This document shows, piece by piece, positions 52,137-60,026 of a stretch of 64,000 nucleotides of DNA. The notes below the pieces were generated by a model. The model was given only the letters and a program-made list of their open reading frames with translations. It did not search any database and was not told the origin of the DNA. The stretch is from Diplocloster modestus. GTDB lineage: Bacteria; Bacillota; Clostridia; Lachnospirales; Lachnospiraceae. How positions within the stretch are numbered: position 1 is the stretch's first letter; every line of letters begins with the position of its first letter. The stretch is from the NCBI RefSeq assembly GCF_019042245.1, contig NZ_JAHQCX010000009.1, forward strand, positions 1 through 64,000, in the 5' to 3' direction. The translations under genes and the position numbers were made by a program.

Positions 52137-52164
52137 ATCATATGTTCAGATCTGAAAAATGCAA
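52137..52164 (-). promoter_or_regulatory. Promoter of the GH25 gene with internal palindrome
   Basis: Minus strand TTGCAT (52164-52159), 16 bases, TATGAT (52142-52137). The spacer contains the perfect palindrome TTCAGATCTGAA (52145-52156), a possible operator. Confidence 0.6.
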
Positions 52165-52190
52165 TAATTGGTTTTCGGTGATAAAAGTTC

Positions 52191-52221
52191 TTGACCTTAA
52201 CGTCACGTAAAGGCCTATGAT
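52191..52221 (+). promoter_or_regulatory. MerR-type promoter with 19-base spacer and operator
   Basis: TTGACC at 52191-52196, 19 bases, TATGAT at 52216-52221. The spacer holds CCTTAACGT-C-ACGTAAAGG, a 9-base inverted repeat with one mismatch. This is the classic arrangement activated by MerR-family DNA twisting. Confidence 0.85.
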
Positions 52222-52241
52222 AGCAGCAGGAGGAAAACAAA

Positions 52242-53000
52242 ATGGACTATACAATTCAAAAACTGGCCCGTTTGGCCGGGGTCACAACCAGGACGCTGCG
52301 CTATTATGATGAAATCGGTCTGCTTGAGCCCACCAGAATAAGTACGTCCGGTTACCGGATTTACCAGGAGGAAGAGGTAAATAAGCTCCAGGAGATTCTG
52401 TTTTACCGGGAGATGGATCTTCCGCTGGCCACGATCCGGGAACTTATGACCGCTCCAAACCACAACCGGGCCGGGACATTAAAGGCACATTTGAAAGAGC
52501 TGAAAGCGCAGCAGGAGCAGCTGCAGCTTGTAATTGCTAATGTAGAAAAAACAATTGAAAGGGAAGAGGGAAAGAGAACCATGACAGATCATGAAAAATT
52601 CGAAGGACTGAAAAAACGCCTTCTCGAAGAAAATGAAGAAAAATACGGAGAGGAGATCCGAAAATCCTATGGAGAGGAATGCGTGGAAGGAAGTAACCGC
52701 AAAATGATGAATCTTACCGAGGAGGAATATAATGAGATGAATCTCCTGGCGGAACAGATTCTGAGCTCACTTGAAGAGGCCGTCAGGAATAACGCGGACC
52801 CGAAGAGTGAAGCAGGTCTTCATATCGCCCTTCTGCACCGGAAGTGGCTATCCTTTCCCTGGACCTCCTATACGCTGGAGGCCCATCGGGGAGTGGTGGA
52901 TATGTATCTGGCAGATTCCAGATTTACGAAATACTATGACAGAAATCTTCCGGGATGCGCAAAGTTTCTGCGGGACGCTGTTTATTTGAACCTTTGCTAG
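52242..53000 (+). CDS. MerR-family regulator with TipAS antibiotic-recognition domain
   Basis: A 252-residue regulator. The MerR helix-turn-helix is residues 1-70 (YTIQKLARLAGVTTRTLRYYDEIGLL), a coiled coil follows to about 115, and the TipAS-like domain runs from about 130 (YGEECVEGSNRKMMNLTEEEYNEM...LHRKWLSFPW...RFTKYYDRNLPGCAKFL). TipAS domains bind thiopeptides and other drugs. The gene sits behind a MerR-type promoter, so it activates itself. AGGAGGA lies 9 bases before the ATG. Its stop overlaps the end of the convergent, damaged MATE gene by 4 bases. Confidence 0.9.
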   Translation: MDYTIQKLARLAGVTTRTLRYYDEIGLLEPTRISTSGYRIYQEEEVNKLQEILFYREMDLPLATIRELMTAPNHNRAGTLKAHLKELKAQQEQLQLVIANVEKTIEREEGKRTMTDHEKFEGLKKRLLEENEEKYGEEIRKSYGEECVEGSNRKMMNLTEEEYNEMNLLAEQILSSLEEAVRNNADPKSEAGLHIALLHRKWLSFPWTSYTLEAHRGVVDMYLADSRFTKYYDRNLPGCAKFLRDAVYLNLC

Positions 53001-54107
53001 AAGGACAGGCGGCGGAAATGGTGGGTTGTGATGAGGGCGGCGGCGGCCGCGGCGATGATGTGGCTGATCAGGACTGCGGACCAGATGCCGTTCAGACCCA
53101 GGCCCACAGCAGACAGAAGCCAGGCCAGGGGCATGCGGATGAGCATATAATACAGGATCATGCAGAGCATGCTTTTCAGCGGTGAACCCATTCCGTTGAG
53201 GGAACCGAGGAAACAGTTGGTGAAAGTGTTCAGGACATATCCCACAGCTACGATCTTAAAATATTGGGAGACGATGCGGGCGGCGGAAGGACTGTGAAGA
53301 AACAGGGCGGATAGCTGAGGGGAGAAGAGGACGATCAATATTGTCAGGATACAGAGCAGCAGGCCGCCGCAGAGCAGGGAGAGGCGGATGTAGTCCCTGG
53401 CCCGGTCACGGCGTTTTCCTCCGATACACTGTCCTACGATGGTGGTCAGGACCATATTGAGGGCCATAGCGGGATAGAAGAGCAGGGTTTCCAGCTTCCC
53501 AGCGATCCCGTAAGCCGCCAGAGCGGTAATGCCATACCCATTGACCAGTGAGGTCAGAAAGCTGGTGCTGAATGCGGGGATGCTCTGCTGAAATGCAGAG
53601 GGTATCCCTTTCAGAATGATCGGGCGAATGTAAGAAGAGCGGAATGCGGTCAGACGCATATGGAATAATTTTTTACGAAACAGATACAGGAGCATGATCA
53701 GAAGGCAGATGGTCTGAGACAGCAAGGTAGCGGCAGCGGCGCCTCCGAAACCGAAGAAATGTATAAAAAGCGGATCCAGGAGAGCGTTTAAAACGGTGCA
53801 CAGGAGCATGGCGATCATTTGGAACATGGCGTTTCCAAAGCTTCTGAGAACTGCGGTGAAATAGCAGTACAGGTAGACAGACAGATAGCCTAACAGGTAA
53901 ATGGACAGATATTCATAGGCCATAGAGAAAGTCCCGGCAGGGGTGCGCAGTAAAAGCAAGAGTGGTTTCAACCCGGCTTCCAGAACGGCAATTATGCTTA
54001 TGGATAACAGGATGGAAATGAGAAAAGAGGTCGCGATAAGACTTTGTGTTTTTTCCTGGTTTTTAGCGCCGATTGCCTGCGAAAGGATCTTTTGTAATAC
54101 GCGGCAT
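52997..54107 (-). pseudogene. MATE-family transporter with deleted 5' end
   Basis: The reading frame from about 54095 down to 52997 encodes the second to twelfth membrane segments of a MATE protein (SQAIGAKNQEKT onwards, and LLDPLFIHFFGFGGAAAATLLSQ, YGIAGKLETLLFYPAMALNMVLTTIVGQC). The first roughly 60-70 residues are missing. Upstream, a good promoter, AAAAAGGAGG and an ATG at 54107 remain, but the ATG is out of frame: it reads MPRITKDPFAGNRR and stops. This looks like an internal deletion joining the start codon to the second helix with a frameshift. In the transporter frame an ATG at 54184 exists but lies upstream of the promoter and has no homology. Confidence 0.82.
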
Positions 54108-54137
54108 CGTGATCGCCTCCTTTTTGAGCTCACGGTC

Positions 54138-54165
54138 AGTATAGCACAGTTGATTGGAAAAGCAA
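54138..54165 (-). promoter_or_regulatory. Retained promoter of the damaged MATE gene
   Basis: Minus strand TTGCTT (54165-54160), 16 bases, TATACT (54143-54138). The ribosome site AAAAAGGAGG is at 54125-54116. Confidence 0.6.
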
Positions 54166-54293
54166 ATGAATAATATTCATTCATTTACTGGAAAAGAAAA
54201 AAACGGAACCACAGTATTGCATGATAGAAGGGCAGAGAGTATAATTGAAACACTTTAATTAGAATAATTAATTCGAACATGGAGAAGATGCGA

Positions 54294-54518
54294 ATGGATT
54301 TTGTTTTGAGAGAATGGAAGATTCAGGATGTCACGGCGGTGGCGGAATACGCGGATAACCCAGGGATTGCCGATCATTTAAGAGACGCTTTTCCGTATCC
54401 CTATACGCAGGAAGATGCAAGGCAATATGTAGAAAGCTGTATAAGGGCCGGGGATCAGACACAGCTGTGCCGGGCGATTGAGGTGGCCGGGGAAGCAGTG
54501 TGTGCAAACATGGCGTGA
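54294..54518 (+). pseudogene. N-terminal fragment of a GNAT acetyltransferase
   Basis: Seventy-four residues match the start of RimJ/YjcK-type GNAT proteins (MDFVLREWKIQDVTAVAEYADNPGIADHLRDAFPYPYTQEDARQYVE, then CRAIEVAGEAV), but the acetyl-CoA-binding part is absent: the frame changes after AGEAV and stops. GGAGAA precedes the ATG at 54294. Within 50 bases of the break there is a piece of sequence (AGTACTCATAGGGATAAAAAAA, 54571 on) like the end of the dispersed 100-base element, so the missing part may have been lost in a rearrangement. Confidence 0.72.
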
Positions 54519-54584
54519 TCCATGATTCCTGTATGTATGGGCTTATAAAATTAAAAAAATAGCAGCTACAAGTACTCATAGGGA

Positions 54585-54624
54585 TAAAAAAATGCGGAAT
54601 AATTTATAATTTATTTCCGCATTT
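54585..54624. terminator. Bidirectional terminator-like hairpin
   Basis: AAATGCGGAA pairs with TTCCGCATTT, with A-rich and T-rich flanks. It overlaps the last codons of the minus-strand zinc-ribbon gene. Confidence 0.6.
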
Positions 54625-54987
54625 TGGGCAATATACAAATGAAGTATCGGCTTCATAACCACAATTGGAACACTGCACTGCCTGGCAGTGATTGTGGAAG
54701 GAAGAGGCATAGCCTTCCGCGTGAAGATCTTCCGGCCGGAGAGTTACCTGCTGTCCATGTAAAATTTGTTTTCCCAGCTCTTCCGGGATCGAATAAATCC
54801 GGTTGCAGCATAGGGATTTTACATAGAAGCGTTTCTTCCATTTCAGGATCGGAATAAAAAAGAGGCTGAAATATGTGAAAGTCATAAATACTTCCAGATG
54901 TCCGTATTGTCCGCAGGTTTCACAAATGATAGTCTGAGAAAAATCCAGTTTTTTCTCCCCGTTTGATATACCCATTATCAAAAACAT
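54604..54987 (-). CDS. Zinc-ribbon protein
   Basis: A 127-residue protein with an N-terminal CETCGQYG knuckle, a hydrophobic segment (MTFTYFSLFFIPILKW, about 38-53), KKRFYVKSLCCNRIYSIPEELGKQI, and a second zinc ribbon at the end (CSNCGYEADTSFVYCPKCGNKL). It resembles the zinc_ribbon_15 group of clostridial proteins; the function is unknown. The start at 54987 has TGAGGTG 6 bases upstream. The open frame continues far upstream but overlaps the divergent SRAP gene and is not coding. Confidence 0.75.
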   Translation of the reverse strand: MFLIMGISNGEKKLDFSQTIICETCGQYGHLEVFMTFTYFSLFFIPILKWKKRFYVKSLCCNRIYSIPEELGKQILHGQQVTLRPEDLHAEGYASSFHNHCQAVQCSNCGYEADTSFVYCPKCGNKL

Positions 54988-55104
54988 ACTTAACACCTCA
55001 ATGACCATCTTAACAGAAAAAAAAGGTTTGTCAATAGGAGTTTGGAAACACAAATCAGGTAAAAATTGGACAAAAAAATGGCTGTATGCAGGAGGCGGTA
55101 TAAA

Positions 55105-55698
55105 ATGTGCGGCAGATATCAGATCGATGATGAGGTTTCGGTGGAAATCCGCAGCATGATAGAAAAAATAGAGCAGAAAACAGCGGAAGTCAGCCTGAAA
55201 AGGGGGGAGATCTATCCCACGAATCTGGTTCCGGTCTGGATGCCGGCAAGCGGGCAGATGGAACCGGAGGCCGCTGTCTGGGGATTCCCCGGATTCAGCG
55301 GCAAAGGCGTTCTGATCAATGCCCGGGCGGAAACTGTGCTGGATAAGAAAACCTTCCGGGCCTGTATGGAACAGCGCCGCTGTGTGATCCCGGCCAGCGG
55401 TTTTTATGAGTGGGATACCGGAAAAAACAAAATTTATTTCAGAAATCCGGACGCAGAGGTACTCTATATGGCGGGGCTTTATCAGCAGAATGGCCAGGAG
55501 GTGCGTTTCGTCATCGTGACAACCCAGGCTAACGCCTCCATGCTGGATGTGCATAACCGGATGCCGCTGCTGCTTCAAAAAGAGGAATTAAAGGACTGGA
55601 TTCTGGATGAGCGCAGAGCGAGAGGAATGCTGTCGCAGGAACCCTATCAGCTGGAGAAATTCTGCGAGTTCGAACAGGCCAGGCTTCCGTTTTTATAA
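55105..55698 (+). CDS. SOS response-associated peptidase (SRAP/YedK/HMCES family)
   Basis: A 197-residue protein that forms a covalent bond with abasic sites in single-stranded DNA through the N-terminal cysteine exposed after removal of Met. MCGRY is intact; the catalytic core also shows NARAETV, RRCVIPASGFYEW and HNRMPLLL. The chosen ATG at 55105 puts Cys at position 2 as required, and AGGAGG is 9 bases before it. dinB lies 205 bases downstream, so two DNA-damage genes are neighbours, with a copy of the dispersed element between them. Confidence 0.93.
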   Translation: MCGRYQIDDEVSVEIRSMIEKIEQKTAEVSLKRGEIYPTNLVPVWMPASGQMEPEAAVWGFPGFSGKGVLINARAETVLDKKTFRACMEQRRCVIPASGFYEWDTGKNKIYFRNPDAEVLYMAGLYQQNGQEVRFVIVTTQANASMLDVHNRMPLLLQKEELKDWILDERRARGMLSQEPYQLEKFCEFEQARLPFL

Positions 55699-55761
55699 AC
55701 GAATCTTCTTTTATAAACAGAATCTTCCACTTCACAAAAGAACATATGTTTGCTATACTAT

Positions 55762-55861
55762 AAAAAATAGTAGCGCTCGAAAAAACCTCGCTGACTATTT
55801 TTCATGCATCGCACGTAAATGCCCAAAATACGGGCATCAAGTGCTCATAGCAATAAAAAAT
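55762..55861. repeat. Dispersed 100-base element, copy 2
   Basis: About 93% identical to 9588-9687, without gaps. The inner hairpin is ATGCCC-AAAATAC-GGGCAT where copy 1 has GTGCCT-AAAATAC-AGGCAC: two pairs replaced by other pairs. It lies in the leader of dinB, in the sense orientation. Confidence 0.85.
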
Positions 55862-55903
55862 AGGAATGGACATTAAATATCCATAACGTTAGGAAGTGAA
55901 CAT

Positions 55904-57169
55904 ATGTGCGAAAAGATTATTTTCCATATCGATGTCAATGCAGCCTTCCTTTCCTGGGAGGCGGTTTACCGTCTGCGGGTGCTGGGCGGTACAAAAGACC
56001 TGCGTGACATCCCCTGTGCGGTGGCAGGGGACGTGAGAAAACGCCATGGAATTATTCTGGCCAAATCAACACCGGCCAAAAGATACGGAATTCAGACAGG
56101 AGAGTTGATCGGAGAAGCACTGAAGAAATGTCCCGGACTGGAACTGGTACCGCCCCACTATGATCTCTACGATACCTGTTCGGCAGCCTTCATGGAGATC
56201 TTAAGGCGTTTTTCACCGGTGGTGGAGCAATATTCCATCGATGAAGCTTACTGTGATATGAGCGGAACCTGCGGTATGTATGGTTCTCCGGCAGCGGCTG
56301 CCCAGCTGATACGGCGCACGATCCGCGAGGAACTGGGATTTACCGTAAATGTAGGGGTATCCTCCAACAAATTGCTGGCGAAGATGGCCTCGGACCTGAA
56401 AAAGCCGGATATGGTCCACACCCTGTTCCCTCATGAGATCCGCCGAAAGATGTGGCCGCTGCCTGTCTCAGAGCTCTTTTTTGTGGGCCGGGCCACTACG
56501 AGAAAGCTGTTTTCGCTGGGAATCCGGACGATCGGGGAACTGGCACAGGCGGATCCATCTCTGTTGAAAGCACATTTAAAAAAACATGGTCTTCTGATCC
56601 ATCAGTTCGCCAATGGAATCGATGCCGCAAAGGTGCTGGAGGAGATCCCGGCCAACAAAGGATACGGAAACAGCATGACGATGCCCTTTGACGCAAAAAG
56701 CCATGAGATGGCGGATCATGTGCTGCAGGCACTGTGTGAAACAGTAGGAAGCAGGCTCCGAAAAGACAGGGTAATCTGCAGTGTCGTGGCGGTGGACATC
56801 GTTTATGCGGATTTTGAAAGGATTTCCCATCAGATGCATCTGGATGAGCCGACAGATGTGACCAGCATACTTGCAAAGGCAGCCGCCAGATTATTTCGGG
56901 AGAGCTGGAACGGTATGCCGGTCCGGCATCTGGGGGTACACACCTCGGGAATCGTTCCGAAGCCGGAGGAACAGCAGATCTTGCTGTTTGGATGGAACCG
57001 CCTGAAAAAACTTCAGGATATTGACCGTACAGCCGATGAGATACGGGACCGGTTCGGGGAAGACTCCCTTAAGCGGGCCGTATATCTGAACAGTCCGATC
57101 TGCCATATGGCAGGCGGCATCAGCAGGGAAAAAAAGAGCGTAAATTATCAGGAGGTGAGCGTTGAGTGA
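55904..57169 (+). CDS. dinB: Y-family DNA polymerase (DinB, Pol IV type)
   Basis: A 421-residue translesion DNA polymerase. Palm motifs: HIDVNAAFLSWEA near residue 8 and YSIDEAYCDMSG near 105, giving the catalytic Asp and the Asp-Glu pair. The first motif reads D-V-N where classical DinB has D-x-D, and the residue next to the steric gate is Ala, a variant seen in Firmicutes. A helix-hairpin-helix region (FVGRATTRKLFSLGIRTIGEL) and little-finger domain follow. AGGAAGTG precedes the ATG. Its stop overlaps the GTG of the next gene. Confidence 0.92.
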   Translation: MCEKIIFHIDVNAAFLSWEAVYRLRVLGGTKDLRDIPCAVAGDVRKRHGIILAKSTPAKRYGIQTGELIGEALKKCPGLELVPPHYDLYDTCSAAFMEILRRFSPVVEQYSIDEAYCDMSGTCGMYGSPAAAAQLIRRTIREELGFTVNVGVSSNKLLAKMASDLKKPDMVHTLFPHEIRRKMWPLPVSELFFVGRATTRKLFSLGIRTIGELAQADPSLLKAHLKKHGLLIHQFANGIDAAKVLEEIPANKGYGNSMTMPFDAKSHEMADHVLQALCETVGSRLRKDRVICSVVAVDIVYADFERISHQMHLDEPTDVTSILAKAAARLFRESWNGMPVRHLGVHTSGIVPKPEEQQILLFGWNRLKKLQDIDRTADEIRDRFGEDSLKRAVYLNSPICHMAGGISREKKSVNYQEVSVE

Positions 57170-57420
57170 GAATCCCCATTGATGTGATTGCCACATTCAA
57201 TACACTGGGGAAGATAAAACCGAATTACATCCGCCTGGAGGATGAAGAACATCAATTGCGGACTTTCCGGGTGGAACAGGTGGAATATACAAAAGAGGAA
57301 AAATGGGCGGGAATACCGGTGATGGTATTCCTTTGTGATATCATAACCGGAGGCCTGAAAAAACAGATCACCCTTTTTTATTACCGGGAGCAGCATAAAT
57401 GGATGATCGATGGAGGATGA
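57166..57420 (+). CDS. Small protein coupled to dinB
   Basis: An 84-residue protein beginning with GTG at 57166, after AGGAGGTGAG, and overlapping the dinB stop by 4 bases. The sequence (IDVIATFNTLGKIKPNYIRLEDEEHQLRTFRVEQVEYTKEEKWAG...IMVFLCDI) is mostly beta-strand, with a C-terminal FYYREQHKWMID. I recognise no named family. The coupling suggests that it works with the polymerase or in damage tolerance. Confidence 0.7.
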   Translation: MRIPIDVIATFNTLGKIKPNYIRLEDEEHQLRTFRVEQVEYTKEEKWAGIPVMVFLCDIITGGLKKQITLFYYREQHKWMIDGG

Positions 57421-57531
57421 CATATAAAATAAAAGAGTTGGATGTCAGAAGACAAATCTGGTATGATGGAGAGCATACAGAGATTTGAGCGCAGGTGAGG
57501 GGATTCAAAGGTATAAGGAGGGCACAGCGGT

Positions 57532-58800
57532 ATGGAGAGCTGGAAGAGAGCGTTGGAAGAGGAAGAGTTCGGAGTAAACGGGGCTTTGGAGCGCGTGTTG
57601 GAGCTGTGGAGAGAAATTCCAGCGGAAGTGCCCGGGGAGGAATTACGCCCGGTTTCGGAGAAGCAGAGAGGGGAAAACGCGAAAAGGGGGACGGCGGCTT
57701 TGCACAGGATGCGCAAGCACATGAAGGATTTCCCGCAGGCGGTGTCCGCACAGAAGAAGTGGAAGGAGCAGGGGGAGCGCACGGTGCTTGAGTCTATGGA
57801 GCATGATGTGATCTTTCAGATGGGGAAGCTTCCGGCGGAGGTAAGGCGGCAGTTCCTGGAGGCGACGAAGGAATATTTCCGGCAGACCAGGCGGTATGAC
57901 CGGGAGCTTGGGATGGAGGAACTAGTGCAGGGGCTTAAGAATTATTTCGTCTATTTTATGCTGGCACTGGCGGCAGGAGAAGGGGAATGGTTTCAGCGGG
58001 CCATCTGGAGCTATAGCCTTTTGTATCCCTATACGGATAATTTTCTGGATGGAGATTACAGCAGTGCGCAGAAAAAAAGATTTAATGATATGCTGGTAAG
58101 AAAATTGCTGGGAGAAGATGTGAAGGCGCAGGATAGGCTGGAAGAAAAGGTGTGCGGGCTGATCGATGTGATTGAGCAGGTTTATCCCAGAAAGGATTTT
58201 GAAGAGCTGTATGATTTTCTGATGATTATTTATGATGCGCAGCTGGGCAGCCTTGGACAGCACGGAGCAAAGAAACTTGGGGAGGAAGAGCTGCTCCGGG
58301 TGTCAGTCTATAAAGGCGGAGCTTCCATCTATGTAGATCAGTGCCTTGTAAATGGACATATGAACCGGCAGGATATCTATTTTTTGACCGGGTTTGGGTT
58401 CTTTTTGCAGCTGGCGGATGAGCTGCAGGATGTACAGGAGGACCTGGAGAACGGACATCAGACTTATATGACGAAGATGGCGGCGGGCGGAGAACTGGCG
58501 GAGGCGGTCGGACGGCTTCTGGGTTTTGCGGCACGCCTGTTTGCACAGGCCTGGCGGGGAATAGCGGATGTCCGGGAATTCATGCTTGATAATAGTGTGC
58601 AGCTGATTTGTACCGCGGTACTGCAGAAGCCCCAGTATTATACCGATGAGTTCGTGGGGAAGATAGAACAGTTAGCGGTGCTGCCGGCCGGGTTCTTAAG
58701 ACAGATGGAAAACGAGGGAAATGAGATGGCGGAAGAATGGACCCGGGAGTCTATGGACCCGATGAAAATGCTGGATGTTTGGGCAGATTGTGAAATGTGA
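57532..58800 (+). CDS. Putative class I isoprenoid-synthase-fold enzyme
   Basis: A 422-residue, helix-rich protein without membrane segments. Two Asp-rich motifs stand out: TDNFLDGD (D169, D173) and LADELQDVQEDLENG (D296, D300, D304), spaced 127 residues apart. Both sit where squalene/phytoene-synthase-like proteins have their metal-binding DxxxD motifs, and ADELQDVQEDL is close in pattern to LRDVGED. SVYKGGASIYVDQC lies between them. Normal prenyl synthases have about 300 residues; the first 85 residues here are an extra helical region. No isoprenoid genes adjoin it. The fold assignment is moderately sure, the activity is not. AAGGAGG precedes the ATG by 9 bases. Confidence 0.62.
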   Translation: MESWKRALEEEEFGVNGALERVLELWREIPAEVPGEELRPVSEKQRGENAKRGTAALHRMRKHMKDFPQAVSAQKKWKEQGERTVLESMEHDVIFQMGKLPAEVRRQFLEATKEYFRQTRRYDRELGMEELVQGLKNYFVYFMLALAAGEGEWFQRAIWSYSLLYPYTDNFLDGDYSSAQKKRFNDMLVRKLLGEDVKAQDRLEEKVCGLIDVIEQVYPRKDFEELYDFLMIIYDAQLGSLGQHGAKKLGEEELLRVSVYKGGASIYVDQCLVNGHMNRQDIYFLTGFGFFLQLADELQDVQEDLENGHQTYMTKMAAGGELAEAVGRLLGFAARLFAQAWRGIADVREFMLDNSVQLICTAVLQKPQYYTDEFVGKIEQLAVLPAGFLRQMENEGNEMAEEWTRESMDPMKMLDVWADCEM

Positions 58801-58879
58801 CTTAGTTACAGAACCTTTTTCTCCTTTTGCGCTATTATAACAGTGTAAAATAAATTAATTCATAAAGGAGAGAACGATT

Positions 58880-59191
58880 ATGTCAATCAAACATATTACG
58901 AAACAGAATTTTAAAGAAGAAGTACTGGAGAAGGAAGGAACAGTTCTGCTGGATTTCTGGGCTACCTGGTGCGGTCCCTGCAGAATGCTTTCACCCATCG
59001 TGGATCAGGTGGCGCAGGAAGTGGAAAATAAAGCCACTGTGGCGAAAGTCAATATCGATGAACAGCCGGAACTGGCCGAGGCGCTGGGGATTATGAGCAT
59101 ACCTACCCTTATGGTATTTAAAGACGGGAAAAACGTGGATAAATCCGTGGGAGTGCGTTCTAAGAAAGCAATCTTAAATATGATCGACTAA
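58880..59191 (+). CDS. trxA: Thioredoxin
   Basis: A 103-residue thioredoxin with the redox site WATWCGPCRM (C31, C34) and the cis-proline segment MSIPTLMVF near 75. It reduces protein disulfides and serves ribonucleotide reductase or peroxiredoxins. AAAGGAGAG lies 7 bases before the ATG. No thioredoxin reductase is adjacent; a Crp-type regulator follows after 130 bases. Confidence 0.95.
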   Translation: MSIKHITKQNFKEEVLEKEGTVLLDFWATWCGPCRMLSPIVDQVAQEVENKATVAKVNIDEQPELAEALGIMSIPTLMVFKDGKNVDKSVGVRSKKAILNMID

Positions 59192-59321
59192 AAAAACAGC
59201 TGTTTGCGGGCCCACAGCGAAAAAATTTCTTCTGACCGTGTTTTTCTGGCAATGCATCTGAATATGTTATATAATAAGTAACAGATTGATTGCTGGAATT
59301 CATTAAAGGTGTGATGGAAAA

Positions 59322-60026
59322 ATGCTGTCAGAAGCTGAGATCGTATATGTAAAGGAAACACTTCCCTTCTGGGAAGAATTAAGCGGGCAGAATCAGAAAG
59401 AATTGGCTGACGCTATGAAACTGCAGGAATTCAAAGCCGGGACCTGGCTCCACAGGGGAGATCAGGATTGTTCCGGCTTGTTCCTGTTAAAGAGCGGCCA
59501 GATCCGGACCTATTTTATCTCGGAGACCGGACGGGAAATCACGCTGTATCGTCTCTTCGAGAGGGACGTCTGCATCATGACCGCTTCCTGCATGATGAAA
59601 AATATCACATTTGAAGTACATATCGAGGTGGAAAAGGACACACAGGCGTATCTGATTCCTATGACTGTCGTATCCAAAATGTCAGATACGCTTCTTCCGG
59701 TGAAAAGCTTCCTGAACGAACTGATGGCCTCCAGGTTTTCCGATGTCATGTGGGTGATGGAACAGGTATTATTTACCAGCTTTGACAAACGGCTGGCTAA
59801 TTTTCTCATGGAACAGATCGCCATCGAGGATTCTGCGACCTTACACATCACGCAGGAAAAAATTGCGTCTCATCTGGGGTCTGCCCGGGAGGTGGTAACC
59901 AGGATGCTGAAATATTTCCAGCAGGAGGGAGTCGTCCGGCTGTTCCGCGGAGGCATCGAGGTCATTGATGAGGAGGAACTGTATCGGAGGACGGATCCCA
60001 ATTCTTACAGACATCGACCCAGCTAA
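59322..60026 (+). CDS. Crp/Fnr-family transcriptional regulator
   Basis: A 234-residue regulator: cyclic-nucleotide-binding-like beta-roll (about 25-120, LHRGDQDCSGLFLLKSGQIRTYFISETGREITLYRL), a dimer helix, and a C-terminal helix-turn-helix (ITQEKIASHLGSAREVVTRMLKYFQQEGVVRLFRGGIEV). No Cys cluster for an Fnr-type iron-sulfur site is evident. The effector is unknown. Its 3' end overlaps the convergent YbaK gene by 65 bases. Confidence 0.88.
   Translation: MLSEAEIVYVKETLPFWEELSGQNQKELADAMKLQEFKAGTWLHRGDQDCSGLFLLKSGQIRTYFISETGREITLYRLFERDVCIMTASCMMKNITFEVHIEVEKDTQAYLIPMTVVSKMSDTLLPVKSFLNELMASRFSDVMWVMEQVLFTSFDKRLANFLMEQIAIEDSATLHITQEKIASHLGSAREVVTRMLKYFQQEGVVRLFRGGIEVIDEEELYRRTDPNSYRHRPS

Noticed and set aside
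54988-55578. N-terminal extension of the zinc-ribbon gene on the minus strand
   Set aside because: It runs antisense through the SRAP gene, whose motifs are certain, and the zinc-ribbon gene has a good start at 54987.
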